Shown here one piece after another: positions 8,550 through 17,555 of a stretch of 64,000 nucleotides of DNA. A model generated the notes under the pieces. The model had not been told where the DNA came from, did not search any database, and saw only the letters and a program-made list of their open reading frames with translations. Origin of the DNA: Bacillota bacterium (lineage in GTDB: Bacteria; Bacillota; Clostridia; DSM-8532); the NCBI GenBank assembly GCA_023415825.1, contig JAEZJF010000018.1, positions 1 through 64,000 on the forward strand, in the 5' to 3' direction. Position numbers and translations under genes: made by a program. Numbering within the stretch: the stretch's first letter is position 1; the number at the start of each line of letters is the position of its first letter.

Positions 8550-9533
8550 ATGATACGCCATTTTGCCACGGAAGATCTTCCAGCCGTCACCGCACTATGG
8601 AACAGGCGGGCAGTGCGGGATGGATTTGTGGAGCACACAACAGAAAGTTTTTCTGCTCTGTTTCTGCAAAATAAATATTTTTCTGTACAGCATACATTTA
8701 TACTGGAAGAAGCCGGCGCTTTGGGATTTGTTTGCGGCTGTTCCGGAGACGACCTGCCGGCAGGCGGGGAACGCGGCTATTTTACCTGCCTTGTGCTGGA
8801 TGAGCCGGTGGACACCCTGGAGCACACTCGTCTTTTACTGTTACATCTGGAGAACAGTTTTCTTAAGATAGGAAAGACTGTGAGCGATGTCTTGTTTTTC
8901 AATCCTATCCATCTGCCCTGGTATATCCCAAATACAAACAAGCATCAGCACAATAACGCCCCCGGTGTCGTAGTGGATACCTTGCTGTACCAAAGGCTTC
9001 TTGCTTGCGGATATCTGGAACGCGGGCGTGAGTGCGCCATGTATCTCGATCTATCCCGTTTTTCCATGCCGGAGGGCATACAGGAAAAGGCAAAAGCGCT
9101 CTTGGAAAAGGGTTATCGTGTCGATTTGTATGACCAAAAGCGCTGCCATGGACTTTCCGAAATGCTGCATGGTCTTAATAACCCCATATGGATTAAAGAA
9201 ATAGAAGAAAGCGCATTAAAGGGTATACCCTTTCTTGTCGCTGAAAGTGATGGCCTGGTAGTTGGCTTTGCCGGCCCTATTTATCCTGAAAAGTCAGGCC
9301 GTGGCTATTTTACAGGAATCGGAGTCCTGCCTGAATGGGAGGGAAAAGGCTTTGGCAAACAGCTTTTTTATCACCTCTGCGAACAGGAAAAAAACAGAGG
9401 TGCCCAATACATGTCCTTGTTTACAGGAGAGAATAATCCTGCCGGACGAATTTACGAAGGTGCAGGCTTTGTTGCTGTAAAAAGCTTTGCCATTCTGCGC
9501 AAAGAACTGAAAGGAATGAATAATGATGAATGA
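8550..9533 (+). CDS. Tandem GNAT-family acetyltransferase
   Basis: A 327-residue protein with a diverged N-terminal GNAT-like half (about residues 1-150) and a canonical C-terminal half. The acetyl-CoA loop in the latter reads VLPEWEGKGFGKQL, followed by SLFTGENNPAGRIYEGAGF. Start ATG 8550 has GGGAGGAA just upstream; the longer frame from 8463 begins within the hairpin. It could acetylate an amino sugar or a peptide amino group released from imported cell-wall fragments, but the substrate cannot be read from the sequence. Its last 11 bases overlap the start of the PIG-L gene, so the two are probably coupled in translation and function. Confidence 0.75.
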   Translation: MIRHFATEDLPAVTALWNRRAVRDGFVEHTTESFSALFLQNKYFSVQHTFILEEAGALGFVCGCSGDDLPAGGERGYFTCLVLDEPVDTLEHTRLLLLHLENSFLKIGKTVSDVLFFNPIHLPWYIPNTNKHQHNNAPGVVVDTLLYQRLLACGYLERGRECAMYLDLSRFSMPEGIQEKAKALLEKGYRVDLYDQKRCHGLSEMLHGLNNPIWIKEIEESALKGIPFLVAESDGLVVGFAGPIYPEKSGRGYFTGIGVLPEWEGKGFGKQLFYHLCEQEKNRGAQYMSLFTGENNPAGRIYEGAGFVAVKSFAILRKELKGMNNDE

Positions 9534-10221
9534 GAAGCATACGATTTTAGCTATCGGAGGTCATGTGGGAGATATGGAATTGACAGCAGGAGGTCTTTTG
9601 GCCACCTGCGCAGTCCATGGAGGGAAAATCGTAACACTTGCGCTCACAGCGGGCGAGAAGGGTGTTCCTGCTGGCCGTACCTTGGAGGATTACCGTAAAC
9701 AAAAGCTTGCAGAAGCGGAGGCATTCGCCGGCATGCTAGGCGGTGAATTCCTGGTGTTGGATTACCCCGATGGACTCTTGCCGGACGATGACAAGGTACG
9801 GTTTGAAGTATGTGATATTATTCGTAGCGTGAAGCCTGATATTCTGGTCACCCATCATAAACAGAGCATGCACAAGGATCATATGGTCTGTCGCCGCATC
9901 GTAGATGATGCCCGCTTTTTCGCCGGCCTTTCCGGATTTGTTCGGGATTTGCCCGCACATTTTGCACGCACGCTTTATTATGCAGAAAACTGGGAGGACG
10001 CTACCGACTTTAAACCGTATGTTTTCCTTGACACAACCGCCGGCTATGAACTGTGGCGCAAAGCTGTTCAAACCCATTGGTTCGTGACTGGAAGCAAAAG
10101 CTTCCCCTATTTTGAGTATTATGACGCGCTCAGCCGGGTACGTGGTATTGAAGCACGCACAGGCCGCGCGGAATGCTTCATGATACCCGATGAAAACCAC
10201 CGTATTATAACTTCTTTATAG
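9523..10221 (+). CDS. PIG-L/LmbE-family zinc N-deacetylase
   Basis: A 232-residue member of the PIG-L family, zinc hydrolases that deacetylate GlcNAc-containing compounds. The N-terminal metal motif is the variant GGHVGDMELTAGG rather than AHPDDE; the second ligand region TPHxxH appears as VTHHKQSMHKDH near residue 113. No signal peptide is present. In a cluster that has murQ, hexosamine kinases and a NagB-II-like protein but no nagA, it is a good candidate for the deacetylation of GlcNAc or GlcNAc-6-P. It overlaps the GNAT gene by 11 bases. ATG 9526 is an equally possible start. Function on this substrate is inferred. Confidence 0.8.
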   Translation: MMNEKHTILAIGGHVGDMELTAGGLLATCAVHGGKIVTLALTAGEKGVPAGRTLEDYRKQKLAEAEAFAGMLGGEFLVLDYPDGLLPDDDKVRFEVCDIIRSVKPDILVTHHKQSMHKDHMVCRRIVDDARFFAGLSGFVRDLPAHFARTLYYAENWEDATDFKPYVFLDTTAGYELWRKAVQTHWFVTGSKSFPYFEYYDALSRVRGIEARTGRAECFMIPDENHRIITSL

Positions 10222-10231
10222 GAGGGCTACC

Positions 10232-11386
10232 ATGACATGCTATGGAATCGACCAGGTGGTTCGAAGTAATAAATATGATTGCCTTTTCAAAGGAAGGCGT
10301 ATCGGTCTCATCACAAATCCCACCGGGCTTGACAGCAACTTTTGCTCTACCATTGATCTTTTGCACGAGAGGTATGGCCTGACGGCTCTTTTTGCTCCCG
10401 AGCATGGTGTACGCGGAAATATCGGAGCCGGTGTTTATGTAGAGGATACTGTCGATAACACCACGGGTATTCCTGTTTATAGCCTTTACCGTAAGGATTC
10501 CAAACGCCTGACGGAAGAAATGCTGTCCCGTGTGGATATCATGGTGTATGATATCCAGGATGTGGGCAGCCGATATTATACCTATTTATATACCATGCTT
10601 TATGCGATGGAGAGCTGTGCTGAAGCTGGAATACCGTTTGTAGTGCTGGACAGGCCAAATCCTCTTGGCGGCACTGTCGTTGAGGGAAACATCGTTCAGC
10701 CGGATTTTTTATCCTTTGTGGGCGGATATCCCCTCTGTATGCGATATGGGCTTACAATCGGAGAATTTGCTGCAATGGCCAACGAAACCCTTGCCCTTGG
10801 AGCCGAGCTAAAGGTGATCCCATGTGATGGTTGGAAACGCAGCATGCTCTGGACCGACACCCGCCTATCCTGGGTAATGCCCTCTCCCAACCTTCCGAGG
10901 TTCGAATCGGCTCTTTTATACAGCGGCACCTGTCTTTTTGAGGGAACGAATCTTTCTGAAGGACGCGGGACAGCAGCGCCGTTTGAAGTTATCGGGGCCC
11001 CTTATATCAATGATCCCGCCGCGCTCGCTGCTGCTATGAATAAAAAGCATTTACAAGGCGTGCGCTTTCGCCCGTTGTATTTTACACCCAACGCTTCAAA
11101 ATACCAGGGAACCCTATGCGGTGGTGTGCAAATCCACCTCATGGAGGTACATAGTGTAGAACCCGTACGTACGACACTTTCACTTCTTTATGAGGTACAA
11201 TCACGCTGGTCACGGGATTTTGAATGGTGCACCCCTCTCCCGCCTGCAACTCGGCTTCACATCGAATTGCTCGGAGGCGACGGACAATTGACTTCAAATA
11301 CCCCCCTGGAGGTTATTTTGAAATCCTATCAGCGGGATGAAGAGACCTTTGCCGCAAAAAAGCAGGCGTATCATATATACGAATAA
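10232..11386 (+). CDS. namZ: Exo-beta-N-acetylmuramidase NamZ (DUF1343, GH171)
   Basis: A 384-residue member of the DUF1343 family, whose Bacillus subtilis representative NamZ removes MurNAc from the non-reducing end of peptidoglycan sugars. Recognisable segments are GLITNPTGLD, FAPEHGVRGN, DIQDVGSRYYTY near residue 110, and VLDRPNPLGG. Bacillus NamZ is secreted, whereas this protein starts directly with the Rossmann-like domain and has no signal peptide, so it should act on imported oligosaccharides. AGGAGGG lies 5 bases before the ATG and overlaps the stop of the PIG-L gene. It is followed by nagZ, as in the Bacillus mur cluster. Confidence 0.92.
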   Translation: MTCYGIDQVVRSNKYDCLFKGRRIGLITNPTGLDSNFCSTIDLLHERYGLTALFAPEHGVRGNIGAGVYVEDTVDNTTGIPVYSLYRKDSKRLTEEMLSRVDIMVYDIQDVGSRYYTYLYTMLYAMESCAEAGIPFVVLDRPNPLGGTVVEGNIVQPDFLSFVGGYPLCMRYGLTIGEFAAMANETLALGAELKVIPCDGWKRSMLWTDTRLSWVMPSPNLPRFESALLYSGTCLFEGTNLSEGRGTAAPFEVIGAPYINDPAALAAAMNKKHLQGVRFRPLYFTPNASKYQGTLCGGVQIHLMEVHSVEPVRTTLSLLYEVQSRWSRDFEWCTPLPPATRLHIELLGGDGQLTSNTPLEVILKSYQRDEETFAAKKQAYHIYE

Positions 11387-11398
11387 GGAGGTACCATC

Positions 11399-12937
11399 AT
11401 GACCATTCGTGAAAAACTTGGACAGATGATCATGTTCGGATTTCCCGGTAAGGCTCCGGATGAAGAAGCACTTCGCCTGATACGCAAATATAAAGCCGGA
11501 AACATCATTTTATTCTCTCATAATGTCGAGAGTATCGACCAGGTACGAAGTTTGTGCGAGATGCTCCAGAAGGAAGTACAGGAAGCCACCGGACATCCAG
11601 CCTTTATTGCCATGGACCAGGAGGGTGGTGTTGTCTCTCGCCTGCCTGAGGACGCGACTAACTTTCCCTCAGCTATGGCCGTTGCATCTACGGGTTTTCC
11701 GCACAATGCCTATATAGCTGGTCTTTACACTGCTGAAGAATTATGTGATTTGGGTGTGAATTTCAATTTGGCGCCATCCATGGATCTGAACACAAATTGT
11801 TCAAATCCCGTAATCGGAGTACGCTCCTATGGGGATCGTACTGAGGGTGCAACACCTTATGCCCTTGAAATGATGCGCGGCCTGCGGGATGGCGGTGTAT
11901 GCGCATGTGTCAAGCATTTTCCAGGACACGGTGATACATCTGTGGATAGTCACTTGGGGCTGCCGTGTGTCGATAAGACAGAGAAAGATCTATTGGCCTG
12001 TGAGTTGCTGCCTTTTGAAGCTGCAATTCGTGAAGACGTTCCCAGCTTGATGACGGCGCATATTCTTTTCCCACAAATCGAAAAAAGAAAATTACCGGCT
12101 ACAATGTCGTCTGTGATATTGAAAGGGCTTTTGCGTGAGAAATTAGGGTTTAGGGGCATCATCCTGTCGGATTGCCTTGAAATGGATGCCATAAAAGCAT
12201 ATTATGGGACTGCGGATGGCTTTGTCAAGGCATTGTGCGCAGGGGTTAACCTCGGTTGTATTTCCCACTCGCCTGCTCTTGCCATAGAGGCGCTGGAAAA
12301 AGCCGCTCAAGCAGTAGAAGACAATATTTTAAAGATAGAGGATTTAGACGCAAGCGTAAAGATCATTCTTGAGAAAAAACAGCAATACGCCTCCTTGAAG
12401 CCGCGCACCCATCTTGCAGGCAGTCCCGGGCACAAGGAAGCGGCACGTATCATCAGTAAAAAAAGTATTACGCGAATCGGCCGCGGGGACAAGATACCCC
12501 AGCCAGACAATAATACCTTTTTTACAGGCTGCCGTGCATACCGTGCAACCTTTGCCTCCAGTTCCCTGGACCAAAGCGAAAGCTTTCCGGAATATATGGC
12601 CAAGAGCTTTGGCGGACAGTTTTATATCACCCCTGTGAATCCGGAGGAAAAGGATATTTTGAAGACACTGCACAGCACAAGCCCTGGCCAGACGGTTGTT
12701 GTCGGCACCTATAACGGTCATCTGAATCAAGGCCAACTGGCGCTTGTGAACGCTCTTTGTAAAAATCAGCGCTGTGTGATTGCCGTGGCATTGCGTAACC
12801 CCTATGACCTGCAAATGATCGATGAGCGCGCTTACAAGCTGGCGGCCTTCGAGTATACACCGCTCTCTTTCGCATCTGTGGAGCGTATTCTTCGTGGCGA
12901 ACCATGTGAAGGAGTTCTCAGTATTTCAATGAAATGA
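11399..12937 (+). CDS. nagZ: Beta-N-acetylglucosaminidase NagZ (GH3)
   Basis: A 512-residue two-domain GH3 enzyme. The catalytic Asp-His loop is canonical, KHFPGHGDTSVDSHLGL near residue 180, and the nucleophile segment is LSDCLEMDAIKAYYG. IAMDQEGGVVSRL marks the sugar-binding region. No signal peptide is seen, so it acts in the cytoplasm and hydrolyses GlcNAc from GlcNAc-MurNAc fragments. AAGGAGG overlaps the TAA of namZ and lies 7 bases before the ATG. Together with NamZ it can dismantle glycan fragments from alternating residues. It differs in its catalytic loop from the paralogue at 2205-3794, which suggests a separate substrate. Confidence 0.92.
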   Translation: MTIREKLGQMIMFGFPGKAPDEEALRLIRKYKAGNIILFSHNVESIDQVRSLCEMLQKEVQEATGHPAFIAMDQEGGVVSRLPEDATNFPSAMAVASTGFPHNAYIAGLYTAEELCDLGVNFNLAPSMDLNTNCSNPVIGVRSYGDRTEGATPYALEMMRGLRDGGVCACVKHFPGHGDTSVDSHLGLPCVDKTEKDLLACELLPFEAAIREDVPSLMTAHILFPQIEKRKLPATMSSVILKGLLREKLGFRGIILSDCLEMDAIKAYYGTADGFVKALCAGVNLGCISHSPALAIEALEKAAQAVEDNILKIEDLDASVKIILEKKQQYASLKPRTHLAGSPGHKEAARIISKKSITRIGRGDKIPQPDNNTFFTGCRAYRATFASSSLDQSESFPEYMAKSFGGQFYITPVNPEEKDILKTLHSTSPGQTVVVGTYNGHLNQGQLALVNALCKNQRCVIAVALRNPYDLQMIDERAYKLAAFEYTPLSFASVERILRGEPCEGVLSISMK

Positions 12938-12946
12938 GGAAAAGTA

Positions 12947-13876
12947 ATGAAGCAATATGTTATCGGGATTGACGGAGGAGGCACAAAGACAGAACTTGTA
13001 GCAGTGGCCATTGATGGAAAGGAACTGTTTAGAATTAAGGCCGGCCCCCTCAATGTCAATGGCACGTCGGTACAAAACATATTAGAAACGCTGACAGACC
13101 TTTTATCCACCGCCCAGCAAAAAGCCGACGACGCATCATTAGCAGCGGTCTGCATCGGAGCGGCGGGCATGAGTAATCCGAAGGCGGAAGAAACCTTGCA
13201 AAAGGCTTTTGTATCCGCTAAGCTCACGGCTCCCCTTCTTATTGTAGGCGATCATCAGACAGCACTGGCAGGCGCGCTGGGCACTTCTGTAGGCATGCTG
13301 CTGATCGCAGGTACCGGATCGATCTGCTGCGGACGAAATGAATCCGGTTACGAGGCCCGAACTGGTGGACAGGGGCACCTCATTGATGACGAAGGCAGCG
13401 GATATGCCATTGGCCGGGACATTCTGCGAGCAGTGGTGCGGGCCCAGGACGGAAGGCTGCCACCGACCATACTGACCGAACTGGTATTTGACAAGCTAGG
13501 CATTACAACAACACAAGAGCTGATCGCAAATATATACCGACCTGAACAGGGGAAGGAAGTCATAGCCGGCTTTTCGTCTCTTTTACCCAAGGCCCTTGCC
13601 CATCATGATACCGCAGCCTTAACCATATGTAAAAGGGCGGCTTCGGAATTATGTGCATTGGTCATTCCGGTGGCTCATAAATTGGATTTGCATAAAGGGA
13701 AGCTTGCTCTTTCCGGTAGTGTTTTGCTCAAGGATAAATCAGTCCGTGAGGCGCTTATAGAAGAACTGGACCAAAAGCTTCCCGAGCTCGAAACTGTTTT
13801 GCCTCTGGCAGATGCCGCAAAAGGCGCAGCTCTGCTCGCTCGTATTTATCTTAACGAGAAGGTGACAGAGCCATGA
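12947..13876 (+). CDS. murK: N-acetylmuramic acid/GlcNAc kinase (BadF family, MurK-like)
   Basis: A 309-residue BadF-family sugar kinase resembling clostridial MurK, which phosphorylates MurNAc and GlcNAc at position 6. Nucleotide loops are IGIDGGGTKTEL at the N-terminus and LIAGTGSICCGR near residue 122, followed by GGQGHLIDDEGSG. It would supply MurNAc-6-P to MurQ, the first gene of the same operon. It starts 9 bases after nagZ with a GAGGAAAAG ribosome binding site. A leftward-type terminator lies downstream at 13973-14005. The dual MurNAc/GlcNAc specificity is inferred from context and family resemblance. Confidence 0.85.
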   Translation: MKQYVIGIDGGGTKTELVAVAIDGKELFRIKAGPLNVNGTSVQNILETLTDLLSTAQQKADDASLAAVCIGAAGMSNPKAEETLQKAFVSAKLTAPLLIVGDHQTALAGALGTSVGMLLIAGTGSICCGRNESGYEARTGGQGHLIDDEGSGYAIGRDILRAVVRAQDGRLPPTILTELVFDKLGITTTQELIANIYRPEQGKEVIAGFSSLLPKALAHHDTAALTICKRAASELCALVIPVAHKLDLHKGKLALSGSVLLKDKSVREALIEELDQKLPELETVLPLADAAKGAALLARIYLNEKVTEP

Positions 13877-13972
13877 AAATAGAAGCTTCCCATGGATGAT
13901 GCAACAGTTGATGGTGTACATCTGCCGACATGGGCTTTTTCAGAATCATTCTAATAAGGCCTGATTTCAAAA

Positions 13973-14005
13973 AAACCCCTGAAAGCGTAAAGCTTTCAGG
14001 GGTTT
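13973..14005. terminator. Terminator between convergent murK and stalk-protein genes
   Basis: A perfect 14-bp stem (13973-13986 with 13992-14005) encloses a 5-base loop. Read leftward it is followed by seven T, so it is a strong terminator for the secreted-protein gene; rightward only a short T-run follows. Confidence 0.85.
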
Positions 14006-14019
14006 CTCATTCTGATGTA

Positions 14020-15036
14020 TTAGTCGATGTATGGTTTTGATGTGTCAATAATGACAGCATTGTTCTTTGCATCCCATTCTACACCAAAGTCAAATAATTT
14101 GCCTATATCTCTGAGCTTAAAGTAATTATAGCCAGCAATGCCATAGGCCTTAAGCTCTACTTCCTCACTATCAACATAAATCTTAGCTGCGTTCACCTGA
14201 GCATCCTTTTCAACAAAGTTGGCTGCTATGGTTAGTTCGCCGCCGGTTTTGGTATAGGATTGCCCGGATACCAGTTTGATAGCCTTAGCAACACTGTCAT
14301 AGGTCACTTCGAACTGCTTATCCGTGCCGCTGACGACCGTTGCCAAATCTCTCAGCTTGAAATAATTGTAGCCACCGATTCCATAGGCTTCAAAGGAAAT
14401 CACTTTTCCGTCCACAATCACTTTTGAAGGTGTGGGTTTTACTTTTGCATTTACAGGCTGGGGAGCTGGTGTTACAACTGGTGTTGGTGCAGGTGTTGCA
14501 ACCGGTGTCGGTGCAGGTGTAGTAGATGGCTTGGGCTCGGAAGTAGCCTCACCTGTAACTTGGATTAAAAACATATCTCCCATTGCGTAGTAAGGCATAG
14601 CATGTACCAGATAGTACCCAGGCTTGGTTAATGTAGCATAGTTACCCGATACATACAGAAACATATCCTTAGGAGACTGAGTTTTATAGTCATAGATGGT
14701 GTCTTCTTCATAGTATTTATACTTCATGACATCAAATTCAACAGACTCATCATCACTACCCCATTCAACCCCGTCGGCAACGTTAGAGCCTACAAAATAC
14801 TTAATGGTTTCAAGCTCTAGATCATCAGCGTGAAAGGTGACCTTCACTGGGGACTTGGCGACAAATAACGTGAATTCGCCTTCTGCTTTTTCCTCTGTCA
14901 CATTACTGACAGATACATAACCCTCGCGGCTTACATCAAACTTTTTCTCTTCCGCAGCAAACCCAGTCAATGTATTCACTGACAAAAGCAATGCAAGCGC
15001 AAGAACAACCGATAGAACTTTTGTAATTTTTTTCAT
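14020..15036 (-). CDS. Secreted protein with copper-amine-oxidase-like stalk repeats
   Basis: A 338-residue exported protein. The signal peptide (about residues 1-28) ends near GFAAEE. An N-terminal domain of about 140 residues of unknown function follows, then a Pro/Thr/Ala linker with repeated TPAPTPV units, and two C-terminal repeats of the stalk domain first named from copper amine oxidase (AYGIGGYNYFKLRDLA and AYGIAGYNYFKLRDIG). These repeats occur in many clostridial cell-surface proteins and carry no oxidase activity. A TATAAT-like -10 box is at 15092-15097 on the leftward strand. Function is unknown; surface or cell-wall association is likely. Confidence 0.85.
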   Translation of the reverse strand: MKKITKVLSVVLALALLLSVNTLTGFAAEEKKFDVSREGYVSVSNVTEEKAEGEFTLFVAKSPVKVTFHADDLELETIKYFVGSNVADGVEWGSDDESVEFDVMKYKYYEEDTIYDYKTQSPKDMFLYVSGNYATLTKPGYYLVHAMPYYAMGDMFLIQVTGEATSEPKPSTTPAPTPVATPAPTPVVTPAPQPVNAKVKPTPSKVIVDGKVISFEAYGIGGYNYFKLRDLATVVSGTDKQFEVTYDSVAKAIKLVSGQSYTKTGGELTIAANFVEKDAQVNAAKIYVDSEEVELKAYGIAGYNYFKLRDIGKLFDFGVEWDAKNNAVIIDTSKPYID

Positions 15037-15251
15037 GTTTTACCTCTCGTAAATTAATAGTGGACATGGATGTATGTTTTTAAGCAGGATAATTATACCA
15101 CCACAATCGACAAAATTCTACATATTTTTAATAAGTTTAGAATATTAATGAAGCAAATTTCTGCATTCTAAAGTCTTTCTTTTTTGTTTTTTGAATCGTT
15201 TTCTTGGGTACTAGTAATTGAATCAAATCATCATTTTTAAGGGAGCCTTCG

Positions 15252-16187
15252 ATGGAAACAGTAAAGTATTTACTTATCCGAACCGGTCTGACAATAGGAA
15301 TATCTCTGATCATCGGGCTTTTCATCATAATAGCGCTTCGCGGCCAGATCAAGCGTTTTTACGCTAAGTTGGACGAATATCATTACACGATGCGTCTTTC
15401 AAAAGCTGCCCTTGTGGTAGGCATTATAACTTCTGTTACCTTTGCTGTACCTTTAGCTCTGTCCGTGTTCTTTCCGGACAAAGATCCCGAATTAGTAACC
15501 ATCGTTGTTCCCGGGTTATTTTTCTTATTGGGAATAGTCCTGATCTTTTATTATTTAACCTGGAGAATTGATATCAGCCAAAATAAGATCACAGTGTACC
15601 GTCCCTTTAAAAAAGTGCTGCAAACAAGCTTCAATGAAATCTCGCTGGTCAGGCAAAATGATGAGGAGATTATTATTTACATTGAAGATAAAAAATCTTT
15701 CACCATAGAAAAGAACGCAACTGGCTTTGAGTTATTGGTTGACAAATTGCATGGTTTGGGAAAGATGGAAGCAACAAAAAGCAAAAACTGGTTTGTTGTT
15801 AAACAGCCCAAATCAACTTTGTGGGCCAGCTTATACGGTATCCTCTTCGTCGGAGGAAGCTTTGTTTACATGACCTTCTGGCAGAAGACAACGACGAATA
15901 CCGTTGTCTACCTGTTAATGTTTCTGGCCTTTGCTTCATGCCTTTTCTTTATACATTATTATAGGCGATGGAGAATGGTTATCGAGTTGAGTACGCTCCA
16001 GTTTCGGCCGGTCTTTGGAAGTAAAAAGGATTTTTGGTTCAGAGACATAACAAAGGTTCATGCTAAAGAGGATTATATTGTGCTTTATGTGGGCAATAAA
16101 AAGAAGATTAAAGTGTCGGATGGCTGTGAAGGCTTCCCCATTCTCATTGAAAAGCTTACCAATGAAAATATACCGTTCGTTTCCTAA
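15252..16187 (+). CDS. Membrane protein of unknown function with two duplicated halves
   Basis: A 311-residue protein with a first membrane helix (about 10-29), a hydrophobic pair (about 48-100), a soluble segment, another hydrophobic pair (about 190-235) and a second soluble segment. The two soluble parts look alike: each follows a membrane hairpin and ends in a similar pattern (FTIEKNATGFELLVDKL and IKVSDGCEGFPILIEKL), which suggests an internal duplication of a PH-like domain. I do not recognise the family with certainty. AAGGGAG precedes the ATG. It is a monocistronic gene, divergent from the stalk-domain gene. Confidence 0.7.
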   Translation: METVKYLLIRTGLTIGISLIIGLFIIIALRGQIKRFYAKLDEYHYTMRLSKAALVVGIITSVTFAVPLALSVFFPDKDPELVTIVVPGLFFLLGIVLIFYYLTWRIDISQNKITVYRPFKKVLQTSFNEISLVRQNDEEIIIYIEDKKSFTIEKNATGFELLVDKLHGLGKMEATKSKNWFVVKQPKSTLWASLYGILFVGGSFVYMTFWQKTTTNTVVYLLMFLAFASCLFFIHYYRRWRMVIELSTLQFRPVFGSKKDFWFRDITKVHAKEDYIVLYVGNKKKIKVSDGCEGFPILIEKLTNENIPFVS

Positions 16188-16224
16188 AGCCACCCACGCC
16201 GGGAGATATACAATTACGCACTAA

Positions 16225-16258
16225 AAAAGCCCCGAAAGCTTTTGCTTTCGGGGCTTTT
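16225..16258. terminator. Bidirectional terminator between membrane protein gene and tRNA-Arg
   Basis: A perfect 15-bp stem (16225-16239 with 16244-16258) has a TTTT loop. Leftward it ends in six T, directly after the tRNA; rightward four T follow. Confidence 0.88.
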
Positions 16259-16262
16259 CCTT

Positions 16263-16339
16263 TGGCGCGCCCAGCAGAGATCGAATCCACAACCTTCTGG
16301 TCCGTAGCCAGACGCTCTATCCAGTTGAGCTATGGGCGC
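16263..16339 (-). tRNA. tRNA-Arg(ACG)
   Basis: The leftward strand folds as a complete cloverleaf: acceptor GCGCCCA with TGGGCGC, D-arm GCTC/GAGC, anticodon stem TCTGG/CCAGA around the loop CTACGGA, and a TTCGATC T-loop. The anticodon is ACG, reading CGU. Discriminator G and the CCA end are encoded. Confidence 0.97.
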
Positions 16340-16371
16340 ATACGACACCTTAATCAAAAGGTGCATTACAT

Positions 16372-16400
16372 ATGATAATACAAACCGGGAAAAAAATCAA
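16372..16400 (-). promoter_or_regulatory. Promoter of tRNA-Arg
   Basis: On the leftward strand TTGATT (16395-16400) and TATCAT (16372-16377) are spaced 17 bases, about 33 bases before the tRNA. Confidence 0.55.
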
Positions 16401-16442
16401 CACTTATTTGTTTCTAAATCGTTCCATCAGGGCTTTTTGTAG

Positions 16443-17384
16443 CTAGAACATATCCCGCCTGTAAAGAAGGAACGCAACAACCAGCGAGAGTACTATTGAA
16501 CCGAACAGCACATACACCCACATAAAGGGGTTTTCCTGAAACGGTATGGGAAAGTTTTGACCATAGTAGCTAAAAACCATTGTCGGAATAGCCATAACGA
16601 TGGTCATGGAGGCCAGGAATTTCATGACGCTGTTTAAGTTATTGGAGATAACCGAGGCAAAGGTGTCCGTGGAGGTACTCAAAATGGAGCTATAAATGGT
16701 GGACATCTCAATAGCCTGTTTGTTCTCGATAATGGTATCCTCAAGAAGATCCTGATCCTCTTCATAGAGCTTAATGACCTTACCCCTTAAAAGTCTTTCC
16801 AGAACGGTCTCGTTTGATTTTAGAGAGGTGGTAAAGTAAACTAAGCTCTTGCCCAGTTCCAGCAATTTATAGAGATCCCTGTTTCGCATGGACTTATGGA
16901 GTGACTTTTCCAAAAACTCTGTTTTCTTATCAATGTGCTTCAAATATTTCAAAAAGTCCTTGGCAATATGGTGCAAGATTTGCAGGATAAATCGTGTTTT
17001 TTTATAGGTATAAAGATCCCTTATCTGGCCATTTCTGAAGCGTTCAAGAACCGATGCCTGCTTGCTGCTTATTGTTATGATATAGTCATCGTGAACCAGC
17101 AGAAGGCCTAAAGGCACTGTTTCAAACTTAATTGACTGTTCATCCTCAAAAACATAGGGAACGTCCACAATTATCAAAGTCTGATCGTCATCTATATCAA
17201 TACGTGGCTTTTCCTCATCGTCTAAAGGATCTCTTAAAAAGCTTTGTTCAAGCCCAATATTTTTTATGACCAACTCCAGTTCTTCTTCAGTGGGAGCTAC
17301 AAGATTGATCCAGCAGCCTTTTTCTATGAAATCGAGACTCAGGAGCTCGTTGCCGTTTTCTTGTGTCTTATAGATTTCCAGCAT
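16443..17384 (-). CDS. corA: CorA-family magnesium/divalent cation transporter
   Basis: A 313-residue membrane protein with a long N-terminal cytoplasmic alpha/beta domain, a stalk helix and two C-terminal membrane helices. The pore motif between them is YGQN instead of the usual YGMN, and the C-terminus is YRRDMF, with the basic tail seen in CorA. It conducts Mg2+ (or related divalent ions) into the cell. I choose ATG 17384 over the GTG at 17393 because the AGGTGA site fits the former. A magnesium-sensing M-box leader precedes the gene, which independently supports the function and indicates repression when Mg2+ is plentiful. Confidence 0.92.
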   Translation of the reverse strand: MLEIYKTQENGNELLSLDFIEKGCWINLVAPTEEELELVIKNIGLEQSFLRDPLDDEEKPRIDIDDDQTLIIVDVPYVFEDEQSIKFETVPLGLLLVHDDYIITISSKQASVLERFRNGQIRDLYTYKKTRFILQILHHIAKDFLKYLKHIDKKTEFLEKSLHKSMRNRDLYKLLELGKSLVYFTTSLKSNETVLERLLRGKVIKLYEEDQDLLEDTIIENKQAIEMSTIYSSILSTSTDTFASVISNNLNSVMKFLASMTIVMAIPTMVFSYYGQNFPIPFQENPFMWVYVLFGSIVLSLVVAFLLYRRDMF

Positions 17385-17506
17385 GGAAATCACCTACTTT
17401 CTAATAAAATCACCTCTCACAGAATATGCCCCGAAAAGGGCAATGTCGATAAGCTTAAAAAGCCTATCCTTTAAAGATACCAATTTCACTCCGGGCGAAA
17501 TGGCCT

Positions 17507-17530
17507 AAAAAAAAGTCCGCCGGAGCGGGC
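17507..17530 (-). terminator. Putative expression-platform terminator of the M-box
   Basis: On the leftward strand a short GC-rich hairpin (CCGC, loop TCCG, GCGG) is followed by eight T at 17507-17514. It lies between the M-box and corA, the place expected for a transcription-off switch. The stem is short, so longer pairing with the aptamer's 3' strand may be used. Confidence 0.6.
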
Positions 17531-17555
17531 ATTCATCACTACTATCCATAATGAT

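Noticed and set aside
12344..12814. Leftward 156-codon frame inside nagZ, and the similar 154-codon frame at 9736-10200 inside the PIG-L gene
   Set aside because: Both lie fully opposite strongly conserved genes and show no recognisable domain or ribosome binding site.
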